In this document: positions 1 to 7,398 of the stretch, in pieces | How positions within the stretch are numbered: position 1 is the first letter of the stretch | Layout of the letters: every line of letters begins with the position of its first letter | Assembly: GCA_902478055.1 (NCBI GenBank) | Contig: CABSJL010000016.1 | Coordinates: 1 to 31,789 of the forward strand | Source of the DNA: an uncultured Veillonella sp. | GTDB taxonomy: Bacteria; Bacillota; Negativicutes; Veillonellales; Veillonellaceae | DNA: 31,789 nucleotides | Direction of reading: 5' to 3' | Made by a program: the position numbers and the translations under genes | Notes under the pieces: model-generated | The model's database searches: none | Told to the model about the DNA's origin: nothing | Seen by the model: only the letters and a program-made list of their open reading frames with translations

Positions 1-54
1 AACCAGGGACCGACCGGTTATGAGCCGGTTGCTCTACCCCTGAGCTATAGGCCC
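1..54 (-). tRNA. tRNA with CAU anticodon (elongator Met or Ile2), 3' end cut by window
   Basis: Read on the minus strand, the sequence starts GGGCCTA at 54, followed by a D-arm GCTC/GAGC. A five-pair anticodon stem (ACCGG/CCGGT) closes the loop CTCATAA with anticodon CAT at 22-20. The variable region GGTC and the start of the T arm follow, and the window ends inside the T arm. The anticodon stem lacks the three G-C pairs of initiator tRNA, so this is either elongator tRNA-Met or the tRNA-Ile whose C34 is modified to lysidine. The missing 3' half prevents a decision. Confidence 0.9.
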
Positions 55-76
55 ACAGTTAGTTTCTAGCTTATTA

Positions 77-106
77 ATTATACCGAATAGCCTAACTATT
101 AGTCAA
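77..106 (-). promoter_or_regulatory. Promoter of the CAU tRNA
   Basis: On the minus strand TTGACT (106-101) and a consensus TATAAT (82-77) are separated by 18 bases, which predicts a start near 70, some 16 bases before the mature tRNA 5' end. The spacer contains the inverted repeat AATAG/CTATT. It lies directly after the folE stop codon, so the tRNA can be transcribed independently of the queuosine/folate genes. Confidence 0.7.
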
Positions 107-116
107 GATATCTAGT

Positions 117-680
117 CTACGACTGTTTCATCAACATAAAACGGTGAATCATATTATCTTCGTTAAATACACCCTTTGTAGCTAATGTAGTAGTCTGGCT
201 ATCTGTAGATTTAATCCCTCTCGCACTCATACAACTATGAGAAGATGTAATATGAACAATAACATCCTCTGACCCCGTAGCTAGTGAAATCACTTCAGCT
301 ATATCTTCTCCAATTTTTTCTTGTAATTGCAATCGTTTGCAACACATTTCAGCAATGCGAGGTATTTTAGATAAGCCAATAACACGACCTTTAGGAATAT
401 AGCCAATGCTAATACTCATATCATACATCAAAGCCATATGGTGTTCGCAATGAGAAAAACACGTAATATCCTTTACTACAACCATTTGATTTGTATCAAC
501 TTCAAAGGTCTTACCATACATCTCTGCAATCTCAGCATTCGTATACTGAATCCCTTCGTATACCTCTGCCATCATTTGAGCTACACGCTTAGGCGTTTCT
601 ACTAAACCTTCACGATTAGGGTCCTCCCCCAAGGCTTCTAGCAATTGATATACAAGTGATTCTATTTTTTCTGTATCCAT
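117..680 (-). CDS. folE: GTP cyclohydrolase I
   Basis: Converts GTP to 7,8-dihydroneopterin triphosphate, the shared first step of tetrahydrofolate and queuosine synthesis; cytosolic and homodecameric in known members. The 187 residues match the usual length of the catalytic core. Visible landmarks are GLVETPKRVA (25-34), the zinc site C78-E-H-H81 with the third ligand C150, and GRVIGLSKIPRI (98-109). The stretch after CEHH reads MALMYD where most family members have LLPF, so it is a somewhat divergent version with the metal ligands intact. The ATG has an AGGGG Shine-Dalgarno five bases upstream. It is last in the queD-queE-folE run, 90 bases after queE; that gap could hold its own weak promoter, but I cannot point to one with confidence. 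The context favours a supply role for preQ0 as well as folate. Confidence 0.95.
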   Translation of the reverse strand: MDTEKIESLVYQLLEALGEDPNREGLVETPKRVAQMMAEVYEGIQYTNAEIAEMYGKTFEVDTNQMVVVKDITCFSHCEHHMALMYDMSISIGYIPKGRVIGLSKIPRIAEMCCKRLQLQEKIGEDIAEVISLATGSEDVIVHITSSHSCMSARGIKSTDSQTTTLATKGVFNEDNMIHRFMLMKQS

Positions 681-770
681 ATGTTCCCCTTTATATCAAG
701 GTGTCATCATATCATAATGTATCATACTGCATAAAAAAACACTCGATACTCTACCTACACCCTAACTATA

Positions 771-1514
771 CTATACACCTTTCGCATCAGGATCCCATAC
801 AAATTTATGAATCTGTAATTGGAATCGTACATTTTGTAGATTATGTTCTTTCATATAATCAATAATGGCAGCTGCCTCTATTTTTCCCCACACTGGTGAT
901 ACATAGATTTGAGCCTTTGTAGGATATTGATTAATCATATGACGCATACAGTCTAAATCCTCTACGGAACCTACTACAAATTTAATTAAATCCTGTTCCC
1001 TAGAAACTTTGAATATATCTAAATTCATAGATTTCTCAGCTAAAGAGGACGGTGTTTTATAATCGTAGGTAAACCACACATTTTCTCGGTGAAAGCTCGG
1101 TATAATCGTACCATTTGTTTCAATATTGAAATCGTAAAGACTTTCACTATCTAATACGTCTTGAGCATCTTCAGATACATTATTTTCCGTAGTCGATTTT
1201 TTATCAGCACACGGTTTATCCTCTAATTTAGCAGATTTACGACGATTTAATTCATCGATTAGCTCCACCACAGCAGCTTCTTGTAATAGTGGCTCACCAC
1301 CCGTAATGGTAATTCGATGATTGCCTAAACTTTCAATAACATCAGCCACCTCTCGGACGGTCATGTCTGTGAAAGTACTATCAATGCCATAACTATAGGT
1401 AGTATCGCAATATGAACAGCGTATATTGCAATCATGAAGGCGTAAGAATGTGGTTAATAGCCCTTGACGACTTCCTTCACCATCAATAGAAGCGAAGATT
1501 TCAATCACGTTCAT
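771..1514 (-). CDS. queE: 7-carboxy-7-deazaguanine synthase
   Basis: Radical SAM enzyme that turns 6-carboxytetrahydropterin into 7-carboxy-7-deazaguanine on the way to preQ0 and queuosine. Visible are the N-terminal IFASIDGEG (6-14), close to the family's SIQGEG signature, the cluster motif C29-X3-C33-X2-C36, and TGGEPLL (71-77), the SAM-binding GGE motif. At 247 residues it is longer than most relatives. The excess is a hydrophilic, Lys/Asp/Glu/Ser-rich segment at about 92-127, between GGEPLL and the IETNGT strand. The start ATG overlaps the end of queD by 14 bases and has no good Shine-Dalgarno at normal spacing, so translation is probably coupled to queD. Confidence 0.93.
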   Translation of the reverse strand: MNVIEIFASIDGEGSRQGLLTTFLRLHDCNIRCSYCDTTYSYGIDSTFTDMTVREVADVIESLGNHRITITGGEPLLQEAAVVELIDELNRRKSAKLEDKPCADKKSTTENNVSEDAQDVLDSESLYDFNIETNGTIIPSFHRENVWFTYDYKTPSSLAEKSMNLDIFKVSREQDLIKFVVGSVEDLDCMRHMINQYPTKAQIYVSPVWGKIEAAAIIDYMKEHNLQNVRFQLQIHKFVWDPDAKGV

Positions 1515-1839
1515 AAATAGCTGTGTTCCCTTCAGACTCTTGAACCTCTACTTTGAAACATTTAGGCCCCAACTCATCAGCAATCCATTTTGCCATGTTT
1601 TCAGCAGTAGGATTAATATCGCCTAATACATCATTGATATGACGATGATCTAAGCGGCCATGTATTTTTTCTTTAATAATGGTAAAGTCGATGACCATGC
1701 CATTATGGTCTAACTCTTCAGAACGAGCATGAACCGTAATAATCCAATTATGTCCATGTAGATTTTGACATTTGCTTGGATAATCTAATTTCAATTGGTG
1801 AGACGCACTCACCTCTAATCGTTTTGTAACTGTAAACAT
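1501..1839 (-). CDS. queD: 6-carboxytetrahydropterin synthase
   Basis: Converts dihydroneopterin triphosphate (the FolE product) to 6-carboxy-5,6,7,8-tetrahydropterin, the QueE substrate. The 112-residue protein is a compact member of the 6-pyruvoyl-tetrahydropterin synthase family. Zinc ligands are H14, H28 and H30 (SASH and NLHGHNW); C24 is the catalytic cysteine, and the LDHRHIND (63-70) and QESEGN (99-104) motifs of the active site are present. The ATG follows GGAG by five bases. It is the first gene of queD-queE-folE, downstream of the rpoD terminator, and is preceded by a 19-bp-period tandem repeat. QueC, the next enzyme of the pathway, is not in this window. Confidence 0.95.
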   Translation of the reverse strand: MFTVTKRLEVSASHQLKLDYPSKCQNLHGHNWIITVHARSEELDHNGMVIDFTIIKEKIHGRLDHRHINDVLGDINPTAENMAKWIADELGPKCFKVEVQESEGNTAIYERD

Positions 1840-1852
1840 TATATCTCCTAAA

Positions 1853-1891
1853 TATTATATGAACTTTAATATATTATATGCACTTTAATAT
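1853..1891 (-). repeat. Two tandem copies of a 20-bp AT-rich repeat upstream of queD
   Basis: Copies at 1853-1872 and 1872-1891 are identical except for one base (TATATGaACTTT against TATATGcACTTT) and share one base at the junction, giving a 19-bp period. On the minus strand each copy contains CATATAAT, a consensus -10 hexamer, preceded by ATTAAAG. No good -35 is present at 16-18 bases from either. The second copy ends about 14 bases before the queD start. It could be an operator, a doubled promoter, or a simple duplication in AT-rich DNA. Confidence 0.7.
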
Positions 1892-1960
1892 TTGCTATGT
1901 ATTACATTAAAAGGCTTTAACGTACTCTTATTACTTACGTTTACTATCTTTAATTATATC

Positions 1961-2006
1961 ACAAAAGGGTTGCAACACAGCACAATAGCACTGTATTACA
2001 ACCCTT
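1961..2006 (-). terminator. Rho-independent terminator after rpoD
   Basis: Inverted repeat with arms 1965-1980 and 1991-2006 around a 10-base loop. On the minus strand the RNA pairs over 16 positions, with the two mismatches of the DNA repeat becoming G-U pairs, and is followed by TTTTG. It starts 15 bases after the rpoD stop codon. Confidence 0.75.
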
Positions 2007-2021
2007 AAGAGATTCAACCTC

Positions 2022-3185
2022 TTATAAGAAGTCTTTAATTTTATCGCGTTTACCACGATTGCGCAATTTAGTAAGCGCTTTACCTTCGATTTGACGGATA
2101 CGTTCACGAGTTACATTGAAATGTTGACCTACTTCTTCCAATGTACGTGGTTTACCATCTTTCAAACCAAAACGCAAGATCAATACTTGTTGCTCACGGT
2201 CAGTTAAGCATGTAAATACATCTTCAATTTGTTCTTGTAATAAGATATAGCTAGCTGCATCATCTGGAGCAATAGCATCTTGGTCTTCAATGAAGTCTCC
2301 CAAGTGAGAGTCTTCCTCTTCACCAATTGGAGTTTCCAATGATACTGGTTCTTGTGCGATTTTTTGAATTTCACGCACACGCTCTACCGTAATCCCCATA
2401 CCTTCTGCAATTTCCTCTGGTAATGGTTCACGACCTTTATCTTGCAACAATTGTCGGGAAATACGAATCAATTTATTGATTGTTTCTACCATATGTACTG
2501 GAATACGAATTGTACGAGCTTGGTCCGCAATAGCACGAGTAATGGCTTGACGAATCCACCATGTAGCATATGTGGAGAATTTATAACCCTTTGTATAGTC
2601 GAACTTATCTACAGCTTTAATAAGGCCCAAGTTACCTTCTTGAATCAAGTCCAAGAATAACATACCACGACCTACATAGCGTTTTGCAATACTTACTACT
2701 AGGCGCAAGTTAGCATCTACCAATTTTTTCTTAGCCTTTTTGGCAAGTTGAACGTCTTTATATGTAGCATCTTCTGCTGCGCCAGCTTCAATTTGCTTAG
2801 CTAAAACAATTTCCTCATCAGCGGAAAGCAATGGAACACGACCGATTTCTTTGAGGTACATACGCACTGGATCATCAATGTTAACGCCAGAGTCTACGCT
2901 TAAATCGATGGAGATATTCTTTTCACTAGAAGTATCCTCTTCATCCTCTTCTTCTGGCTCTATTGGATTAGCATCAGCGTCCTCACCGTCGATATCAGCC
3001 ACTACTTCAATATTTAACTTACCAAATGTAGTATAAATATCATCTAATTGTTCTGCAGTAAGATCAGTCTGCTCATGAAGAGCATCTGAAATCTCTGATT
3101 GTGTCAACACACCGGTTTTCCGGCCTTTTTCAAGAAGTTGTTCAACAATCTCCTCTATTTGACTTTTTTGTACTTTCTTAGCCAC
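2022..3185 (-). CDS. rpoD: RNA polymerase primary sigma factor (sigma-70/SigA)
   Basis: Directs RNA polymerase to housekeeping promoters. The 387 residues show region 1.1 (about 1-60), an acidic linker (64-90, rich in Glu/Asp), region 1.2 (about 104-135), region 2 with RYVGRGMLFLDLIQEG (169-184) and YATWWIRQAI (206-215), region 3 (about 235-310), and region 4 with the helix-turn-helix near 347-373 (VTRERIRQIEGKAL). As in other Firmicute-type SigA proteins there is no large insert between regions 1.2 and 2. It starts with GTG, placed behind AAGGAG at a normal distance. It follows dnaG by 23 bases, the classic dnaG-sigA pair, and ends in a terminator. Confidence 0.97.
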   Translation of the reverse strand: MAKKVQKSQIEEIVEQLLEKGRKTGVLTQSEISDALHEQTDLTAEQLDDIYTTFGKLNIEVVADIDGEDADANPIEPEEEDEEDTSSEKNISIDLSVDSGVNIDDPVRMYLKEIGRVPLLSADEEIVLAKQIEAGAAEDATYKDVQLAKKAKKKLVDANLRLVVSIAKRYVGRGMLFLDLIQEGNLGLIKAVDKFDYTKGYKFSTYATWWIRQAITRAIADQARTIRIPVHMVETINKLIRISRQLLQDKGREPLPEEIAEGMGITVERVREIQKIAQEPVSLETPIGEEEDSHLGDFIEDQDAIAPDDAASYILLQEQIEDVFTCLTDREQQVLILRFGLKDGKPRTLEEVGQHFNVTRERIRQIEGKALTKLRNRGKRDKIKDFL

Positions 3186-3208
3186 AGCGCTCTCCTTTTT
3201 ACATTATA

Positions 3209-4981
3209 TTACTTAGACCATTCTCTAATTAAGTTCTGTATTTCCTGACACTTATGTAATTCGCTAATAAATGTCGAATCTCCTGCCCGTTTTAGTTGAT
3301 CCGCCATAATTGAATGCGCTTTATACTGTTCACGCAATGAATGAAGCCTTATCTTGCGGATTAATCCAGGCACTTGCACCTTATATTCATCGTCACTCAT
3401 AACAACCAATCTAGAGTAAATATCATACTCCGATGGGGATAAAACAGACTGAATGGTAGTATCATCTAGACGACCTTCTTGTTTAAATAAGGTGAATATC
3501 TTTTCTATTATACCGCGATATTCAATTTTTTCAAAGTCCTCTAATGGCAAGTAGCTCATCATATGTTGTAACACTTCACCATCTGTAAAGGCTAAGGACA
3601 ATAATTTCTCTGCATCACCTTTAGGTAAATCCTGTGTTGGCAAAGGTGCAGATGCAGTATCCACTAATTCAATTTGTCCTTTTTTTACATAGTCTCTGAA
3701 ATATCTAAAGATACTACTATTATCAAGCCACAAAGGTAATGCCAATGTTTTTAATGCATCATCCCGTTGTGTTTGACTATCTATATTAGCAATATACGGG
3801 AATACATCAGCCAATACAGCTTGCTTCCCTTCCGTATCATTTGTGTCGTGTTTAATTAGGGACTCACTCAATAAATAATCAAGAGGCTTAACCGCTTTAG
3901 CCACTAAATCTTTAAATGCTTGTCCCCCATGATTGCGTACATAATCATCTGGATCTTTGCCATCTGGCATAGCGAGGACACGCACCTTGAAGTCTGTATT
4001 TTGCAATAATTCTATAGCTCTAGCCGCCGCTTGACGACCCGCTCCATCCATATCATAGGCCAATACAATTTCATCAGCCTGCCGCATCAAGATATGCCCA
4101 TGGTCTCGTGTATAAGCCGTTCCCAAAGATGCTACCACATTAGTAACACCATGGTTATGGGCAGAGATAACGTCCATGTACCCTTCCACAAGGATAGCCT
4201 GTCGTTCTTGACGAATGGACTTATAAGCCTTATCAAAGGCAAATAATAGTTTCCCCTTTTCAAAGATGGCTGATTCTGGTGAGTTCAAATATTTTGGCGT
4301 ACTGTCATCCATGACACGTCCACCAAAGGCAACTACACGACCTTTACCATCCATAATGGGAAACATAATACGGTTTCTAAAGAAATCGTAAAACTGCCCT
4401 TTTTGATTTTTACGAACTAGATTTAGCTCCAAGAGAATGGAATCATCAATGCCGCGTTCGTGAAAGGCACGATACAACTTATCCCAACCATCTGGAGCAA
4501 AGCCTAATTTAAATTTTTCAATCGTCTCTTTTGTAAGGCCCCGTTTTTTTAAGTAATCAAGGCCAACCTTACCAATCGATGTTTGAGTAAGGCAGTTATG
4601 GAAAAATGTAGCCGCTAGTTCTGACGCTTCATATAGTTTTTTCCGTCGTTCATCTCGAGCTCGTTGTTCTGGTGAAAGCTTAGCCTCTGGCAATGGAATA
4701 TTAGCGCGATTAGCAAGGCGCTCTAAGACCTCAACAAAGCTTAAATGCTCAAGTTCCATAAGGAATTTAATGACATTTCCCGATGCATGACAGCCAAAAC
4801 AATAATAAAAGCCCTTTTCAGGGGCAACACTAAAGGACGGCGTCTTTTCATTATGAAATGGACAACAACCCCAATAGTTCTTGCCCCGTTTCTTTAAGGC
4901 TACATGCTCAGATATTACCGATACAATATCATTTGCATCTTTGATTTGTTCAATCAATTCATTTTCAAAATATCGGCTCAT
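3209..4981 (-). CDS. dnaG: DNA primase
   Basis: Synthesises RNA primers at the replication fork with the replicative helicase. In the 590-residue protein the N-terminal zinc ribbon is C40-H43-C61-C64. The TOPRIM core carries VEGYMD with E267 and DMDGAG with D310 and D312, followed by GKDPDDYV (341-348); the C-terminal part is the helicase-interaction region. A longer frame opens with TTG at 4987, but the GGAGG at 4994-4990 lies only two bases from it and eight bases from the ATG at 4981, so I chose the ATG. It is co-transcribed with rpoD, 23 bases downstream, and is preceded by about 250 bases holding a possible promoter and two inverted repeats. Confidence 0.96.
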   Translation of the reverse strand: MSRYFENELIEQIKDANDIVSVISEHVALKKRGKNYWGCCPFHNEKTPSFSVAPEKGFYYCFGCHASGNVIKFLMELEHLSFVEVLERLANRANIPLPEAKLSPEQRARDERRKKLYEASELAATFFHNCLTQTSIGKVGLDYLKKRGLTKETIEKFKLGFAPDGWDKLYRAFHERGIDDSILLELNLVRKNQKGQFYDFFRNRIMFPIMDGKGRVVAFGGRVMDDSTPKYLNSPESAIFEKGKLLFAFDKAYKSIRQERQAILVEGYMDVISAHNHGVTNVVASLGTAYTRDHGHILMRQADEIVLAYDMDGAGRQAAARAIELLQNTDFKVRVLAMPDGKDPDDYVRNHGGQAFKDLVAKAVKPLDYLLSESLIKHDTNDTEGKQAVLADVFPYIANIDSQTQRDDALKTLALPLWLDNSSIFRYFRDYVKKGQIELVDTASAPLPTQDLPKGDAEKLLSLAFTDGEVLQHMMSYLPLEDFEKIEYRGIIEKIFTLFKQEGRLDDTTIQSVLSPSEYDIYSRLVVMSDDEYKVQVPGLIRKIRLHSLREQYKAHSIMADQLKRAGDSTFISELHKCQEIQNLIREWSK

Positions 4982-5018
4982 AGCCAACGCCTCCTTCCCT
5001 TATATATATTAATTCGAT

Positions 5019-5047
5019 ATACAAATAAAAAATCCTCTATTTGTAAA
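5019..5047 (-). promoter_or_regulatory. Possible dnaG-rpoD promoter
   Basis: On the minus strand TTTACA (5047-5042) and TTGTAT (5024-5019) are 17 bases apart. This would give a leader of about 30 bases before the dnaG ATG. The -35 matches consensus at four of six positions but the -10 is poor, and the region is AT-rich, so chance is possible. Confidence 0.35.
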
Positions 5048-5096
5048 GTAATTTAATCAATTATCAAGTCGACCGATTTAGTAACTGATACGAATC

Positions 5097-5141
5097 ATAG
5101 GAATCACCATCTATTTTGGATCAATACATGGTGATTCCTAT
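5097..5141. repeat. Perfect 14-bp inverted repeat between rny and dnaG
   Basis: Arms 5097-5110 (ATAGGAATCACCAT) and 5128-5141 are exact reverse complements around a 17-base loop. Neither strand has a run of T after it, so it is not a clear intrinsic terminator. It lies between the rny terminator and the possible dnaG promoter. Confidence 0.8.
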
Positions 5142-5177
5142 ACGCCGTATTCTTTAATAGGCTGCGAATAAAATTTG

Positions 5178-5213
5178 ATAATAATAGGCTGCAATGAAAT
5201 CATTGCAGCCTAT
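5178..5213 (-). terminator. Hairpin terminator after rny
   Basis: A 13-bp perfect stem (5184-5196 with 5201-5213) with a four-base loop, about 20 bases after the rny stop codon. On the minus strand it is followed by TTATTATCAAATTTTATT, U-rich but broken. Position and stem strength support termination. Confidence 0.65.
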
Positions 5214-5232
5214 ACTTATCGCTTATAGCATA

Positions 5233-6777
5233 TTATTTTGCGTAATCCACAACGCGAGTTTCACGAATAATTACGACCTTAATTTGGCCTGGATATTCGA
5301 GTTCAGACTCGATGCGTTTTACGATATTCCGAACAAGTAATGTAGACTCAGCTTCATCAATCTTATCCGGTTTTACTACAACGCGAATCTCACGACCTGC
5401 TTGAATAGCAAAGCATTTTTCAACGCCTTCGAAGGATTCAGCGATTTCTTCCAATTTAGATAAACGTTTCAAGTAGTTTTCTAATGTTTCTCGACGTGCT
5501 CCAGGACGAGCCGCAGAGATAGCATCAGCAGCTGCAACTAATACAGCTTCTACAGATTGGAACTCTTCATCACCATGATGAGCGCCAATGCAGTTAATCA
5601 CTGCTGCGCTTTCACGATATTTACGAGCCACATCAACACCGATTTGAACATGAGAACCCTCAAGTTCACGGTCCAATGCTTTACCAATATCATGGATTAA
5701 ACCACCTCGTTTAGCCAATGTTACATCACAGCCTAGTTCAGCTGCCATCAAACCTGCTAAATGAGATACTTCAATAGAATGTTTCAAAACGTTTTGACCG
5801 TAACTAGTACGATATTTCAAACGACCTAAAATCTTTACAATTTCAGGATGTAAGCCATGAACATCAGCTTCAAATGTTGCTTGTTCACCAGCTTCTTTAA
5901 TAGTTTGGTCTACCTCTTTACGAGCTTTACCAACCATTTCTTCAATACGAGCTGGATGGATACGACCGTCTACAATCAATTTTTCCAAAGCAATACGAGC
6001 CACTTCACGACGAATTGGATCGAAGCCGGAAAGAATAACTGCTTCTGGTGTGTCATCGATAATCAAGTCAATACCTGTTAATGTTTCGAGTGCACGAATA
6101 TTACGGCCTTCACGACCGATAATGCGACCCTTCATTTCATCATTAGGCAATGCCACTACGGATACGGTAGTCTCCGCTACATGGTCAGCTGCGCAACGTT
6201 GGATAGCAGAGGAGATAATTTCTTTTGCTTTTTTCTCCGCGTCATCCTTAGCTTGCTGCTCCATTTCCTTAACCATAATCGCCGTTTCATGACGAATTTC
6301 TTGTTCCACATTCGTTAACAAGATATTTTTTGCTTCTTCGAACGTCATGCCAGAAATACGTTCCAATTCTGCCATTTGTTTTTCATACAAAGCTTCTACC
6401 TTTTCACGGCTTTGGGCTAAGTCAGCTTCTTTGCGATGTAAAGCTTCCTCTTTGTGCTCAATATTGTCTAATTTTTTATCCAAAGATTCTTCTTTTTGAA
6501 GAATACGACGTTCCATACGTTGAAGTTCAGAACGGCGATCTTTATTTTCTCGTTCTACATCAGAACGGAGCTTATGAATTTCTTCTTTCGCTTCTAATAA
6601 AGCTTCTTTCTTTTTAGACTCAGCTGTGCGTTCACCATTAGCGATGATACGTGCAGCCTCTTGCTCAGCTTGATTCAGTTTTCCTTCAGCAATATTTTTT
6701 CTTAAAAAATAGCCTACCCCTAGTCCAATCAGTACCATTACCACTGCAATTAGACTATACTCTAAAATCAGTCTCAC
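5233..6777 (-). CDS. rny: Ribonuclease Y
   Basis: Membrane-anchored endoribonuclease that initiates mRNA decay. The product has an N-terminal transmembrane helix (about 7-26), a long charged coiled coil (about 30-200), a KH domain (about 205-270, GRIIGREGRN at 217-226) and an HD domain (about 330-420) with the catalytic pair H362-D363; the C-terminal domain is complete. The 514-residue count assumes the GTG at 6777. That GTG is part of the Shine-Dalgarno itself (AGGAGGTGAGA), so initiation there looks unlikely. The next in-frame codons, CTG at 6771 and ATT at 6768, sit five and eight bases after GGAGG. An in-frame stop lies immediately upstream. Gene position after recA-recX is common in related bacteria. 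Confidence 0.95.
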   Translation of the reverse strand: MRLILEYSLIAVVMVLIGLGVGYFLRKNIAEGKLNQAEQEAARIIANGERTAESKKKEALLEAKEEIHKLRSDVERENKDRRSELQRMERRILQKEESLDKKLDNIEHKEEALHRKEADLAQSREKVEALYEKQMAELERISGMTFEEAKNILLTNVEQEIRHETAIMVKEMEQQAKDDAEKKAKEIISSAIQRCAADHVAETTVSVVALPNDEMKGRIIGREGRNIRALETLTGIDLIIDDTPEAVILSGFDPIRREVARIALEKLIVDGRIHPARIEEMVGKARKEVDQTIKEAGEQATFEADVHGLHPEIVKILGRLKYRTSYGQNVLKHSIEVSHLAGLMAAELGCDVTLAKRGGLIHDIGKALDRELEGSHVQIGVDVARKYRESAAVINCIGAHHGDEEFQSVEAVLVAAADAISAARPGARRETLENYLKRLSKLEEIAESFEGVEKCFAIQAGREIRVVVKPDKIDEAESTLLVRNIVKRIESELEYPGQIKVVIIRETRVVDYAK

Positions 6778-6940
6778 CTCCTCTTAAATTCTCAAAATTG
6801 AGCTTTCATGCTCCTTTTTATGCCCTTCATGCATTAAATTATCATTTAGCCATATCATCATATAAATAAATAAGGCTATTATTAATTTTAGACTTGAAAG
6901 CCCTTTCTGTCAAGATTTTACAAGCCTAGTAAGGCCTCTT

Positions 6941-6991
6941 AAAAAGCACTATCTATTCATAAAAATCATTGCACACAACTTGGATAGTGCT
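6941..6991 (-). terminator. Terminator overlapping the recX 3' end
   Basis: Arms 6945-6953 and 6983-6991 (AGCACTATC) are perfect inverted repeats around a 29-base loop that includes the end of recX. The minus strand continues with TTTTTAAG. The loop is large, but a U-run directly after the stem is typical of intrinsic termination. Confidence 0.6.
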
Positions 6992-7396
6992 CGTTGAGAA
7001 TCCTCTATATTTGAGAAAATTAAATACTTTTACACGAGGAGTACGTTCTTCATTGAGAATGGAACCAAACTTTTTCTCCACTACGCGATAAGCAGCTTTC
7101 ACTTCATCATAATTAGAGATTTCCTGAGGCACTGTAAGACCTCGCAGCTTCATCTTTTGCTTAATCATATACGCACCGTATTTTTGTTCTTTCATCAAGT
7201 ACGCCAATACTTGCTCAGATAAGCGCTCATCATTGATGTAATCATAGTCTCTAAGGCGTTCAAGGACCCGCTCAATGATTGGGTCCTCGAATTGTTTACG
7301 TCTCATTTTTTGTGTCAGTTCATAGGAACTAAGAAATCGTTGAGCTAGGAAGCGATACGCTTGATCCATAGCAGCTTGCATCGTTTCGTCACTCAT
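6953..7396 (-). CDS. recX: Regulatory protein RecX
   Basis: Small helical protein of the RecX family, which binds RecA filaments and limits RecA activity. The 147 residues fit the family; visible motifs are the N-terminal AYRFLAQRFLSSYELTQKM repeat, RLRDYDYINDERL around 47-59, and the C-terminal NFLKYRGFSTSTIQ. It begins two bases after the recA stop codon and has only a weak GAAGAAG as Shine-Dalgarno, so it is likely made at low level by coupling to recA. A hairpin terminator overlaps its last codons. Confidence 0.93.
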   Translation of the reverse strand: MSDETMQAAMDQAYRFLAQRFLSSYELTQKMRRKQFEDPIIERVLERLRDYDYINDERLSEQVLAYLMKEQKYGAYMIKQKMKLRGLTVPQEISNYDEVKAAYRVVEKKFGSILNEERTPRVKVFNFLKYRGFSTSTIQVVCNDFYE

Positions 7397-7398
7397 GA

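Noticed and set aside
1840..1960. preQ1 riboswitch upstream of queD
   Set aside because: I looked for the short stem with an A-rich tail of preQ1-I and for a preQ1-II layout and found neither; the AT-rich tandem repeat is what is there.
4982..4987. TTG start two codons upstream of the dnaG ATG
   Set aside because: It lies two bases from the Shine-Dalgarno, too close for initiation; the same reasoning removed upstream starts of ftsK, hisS, hydG and rpmA.
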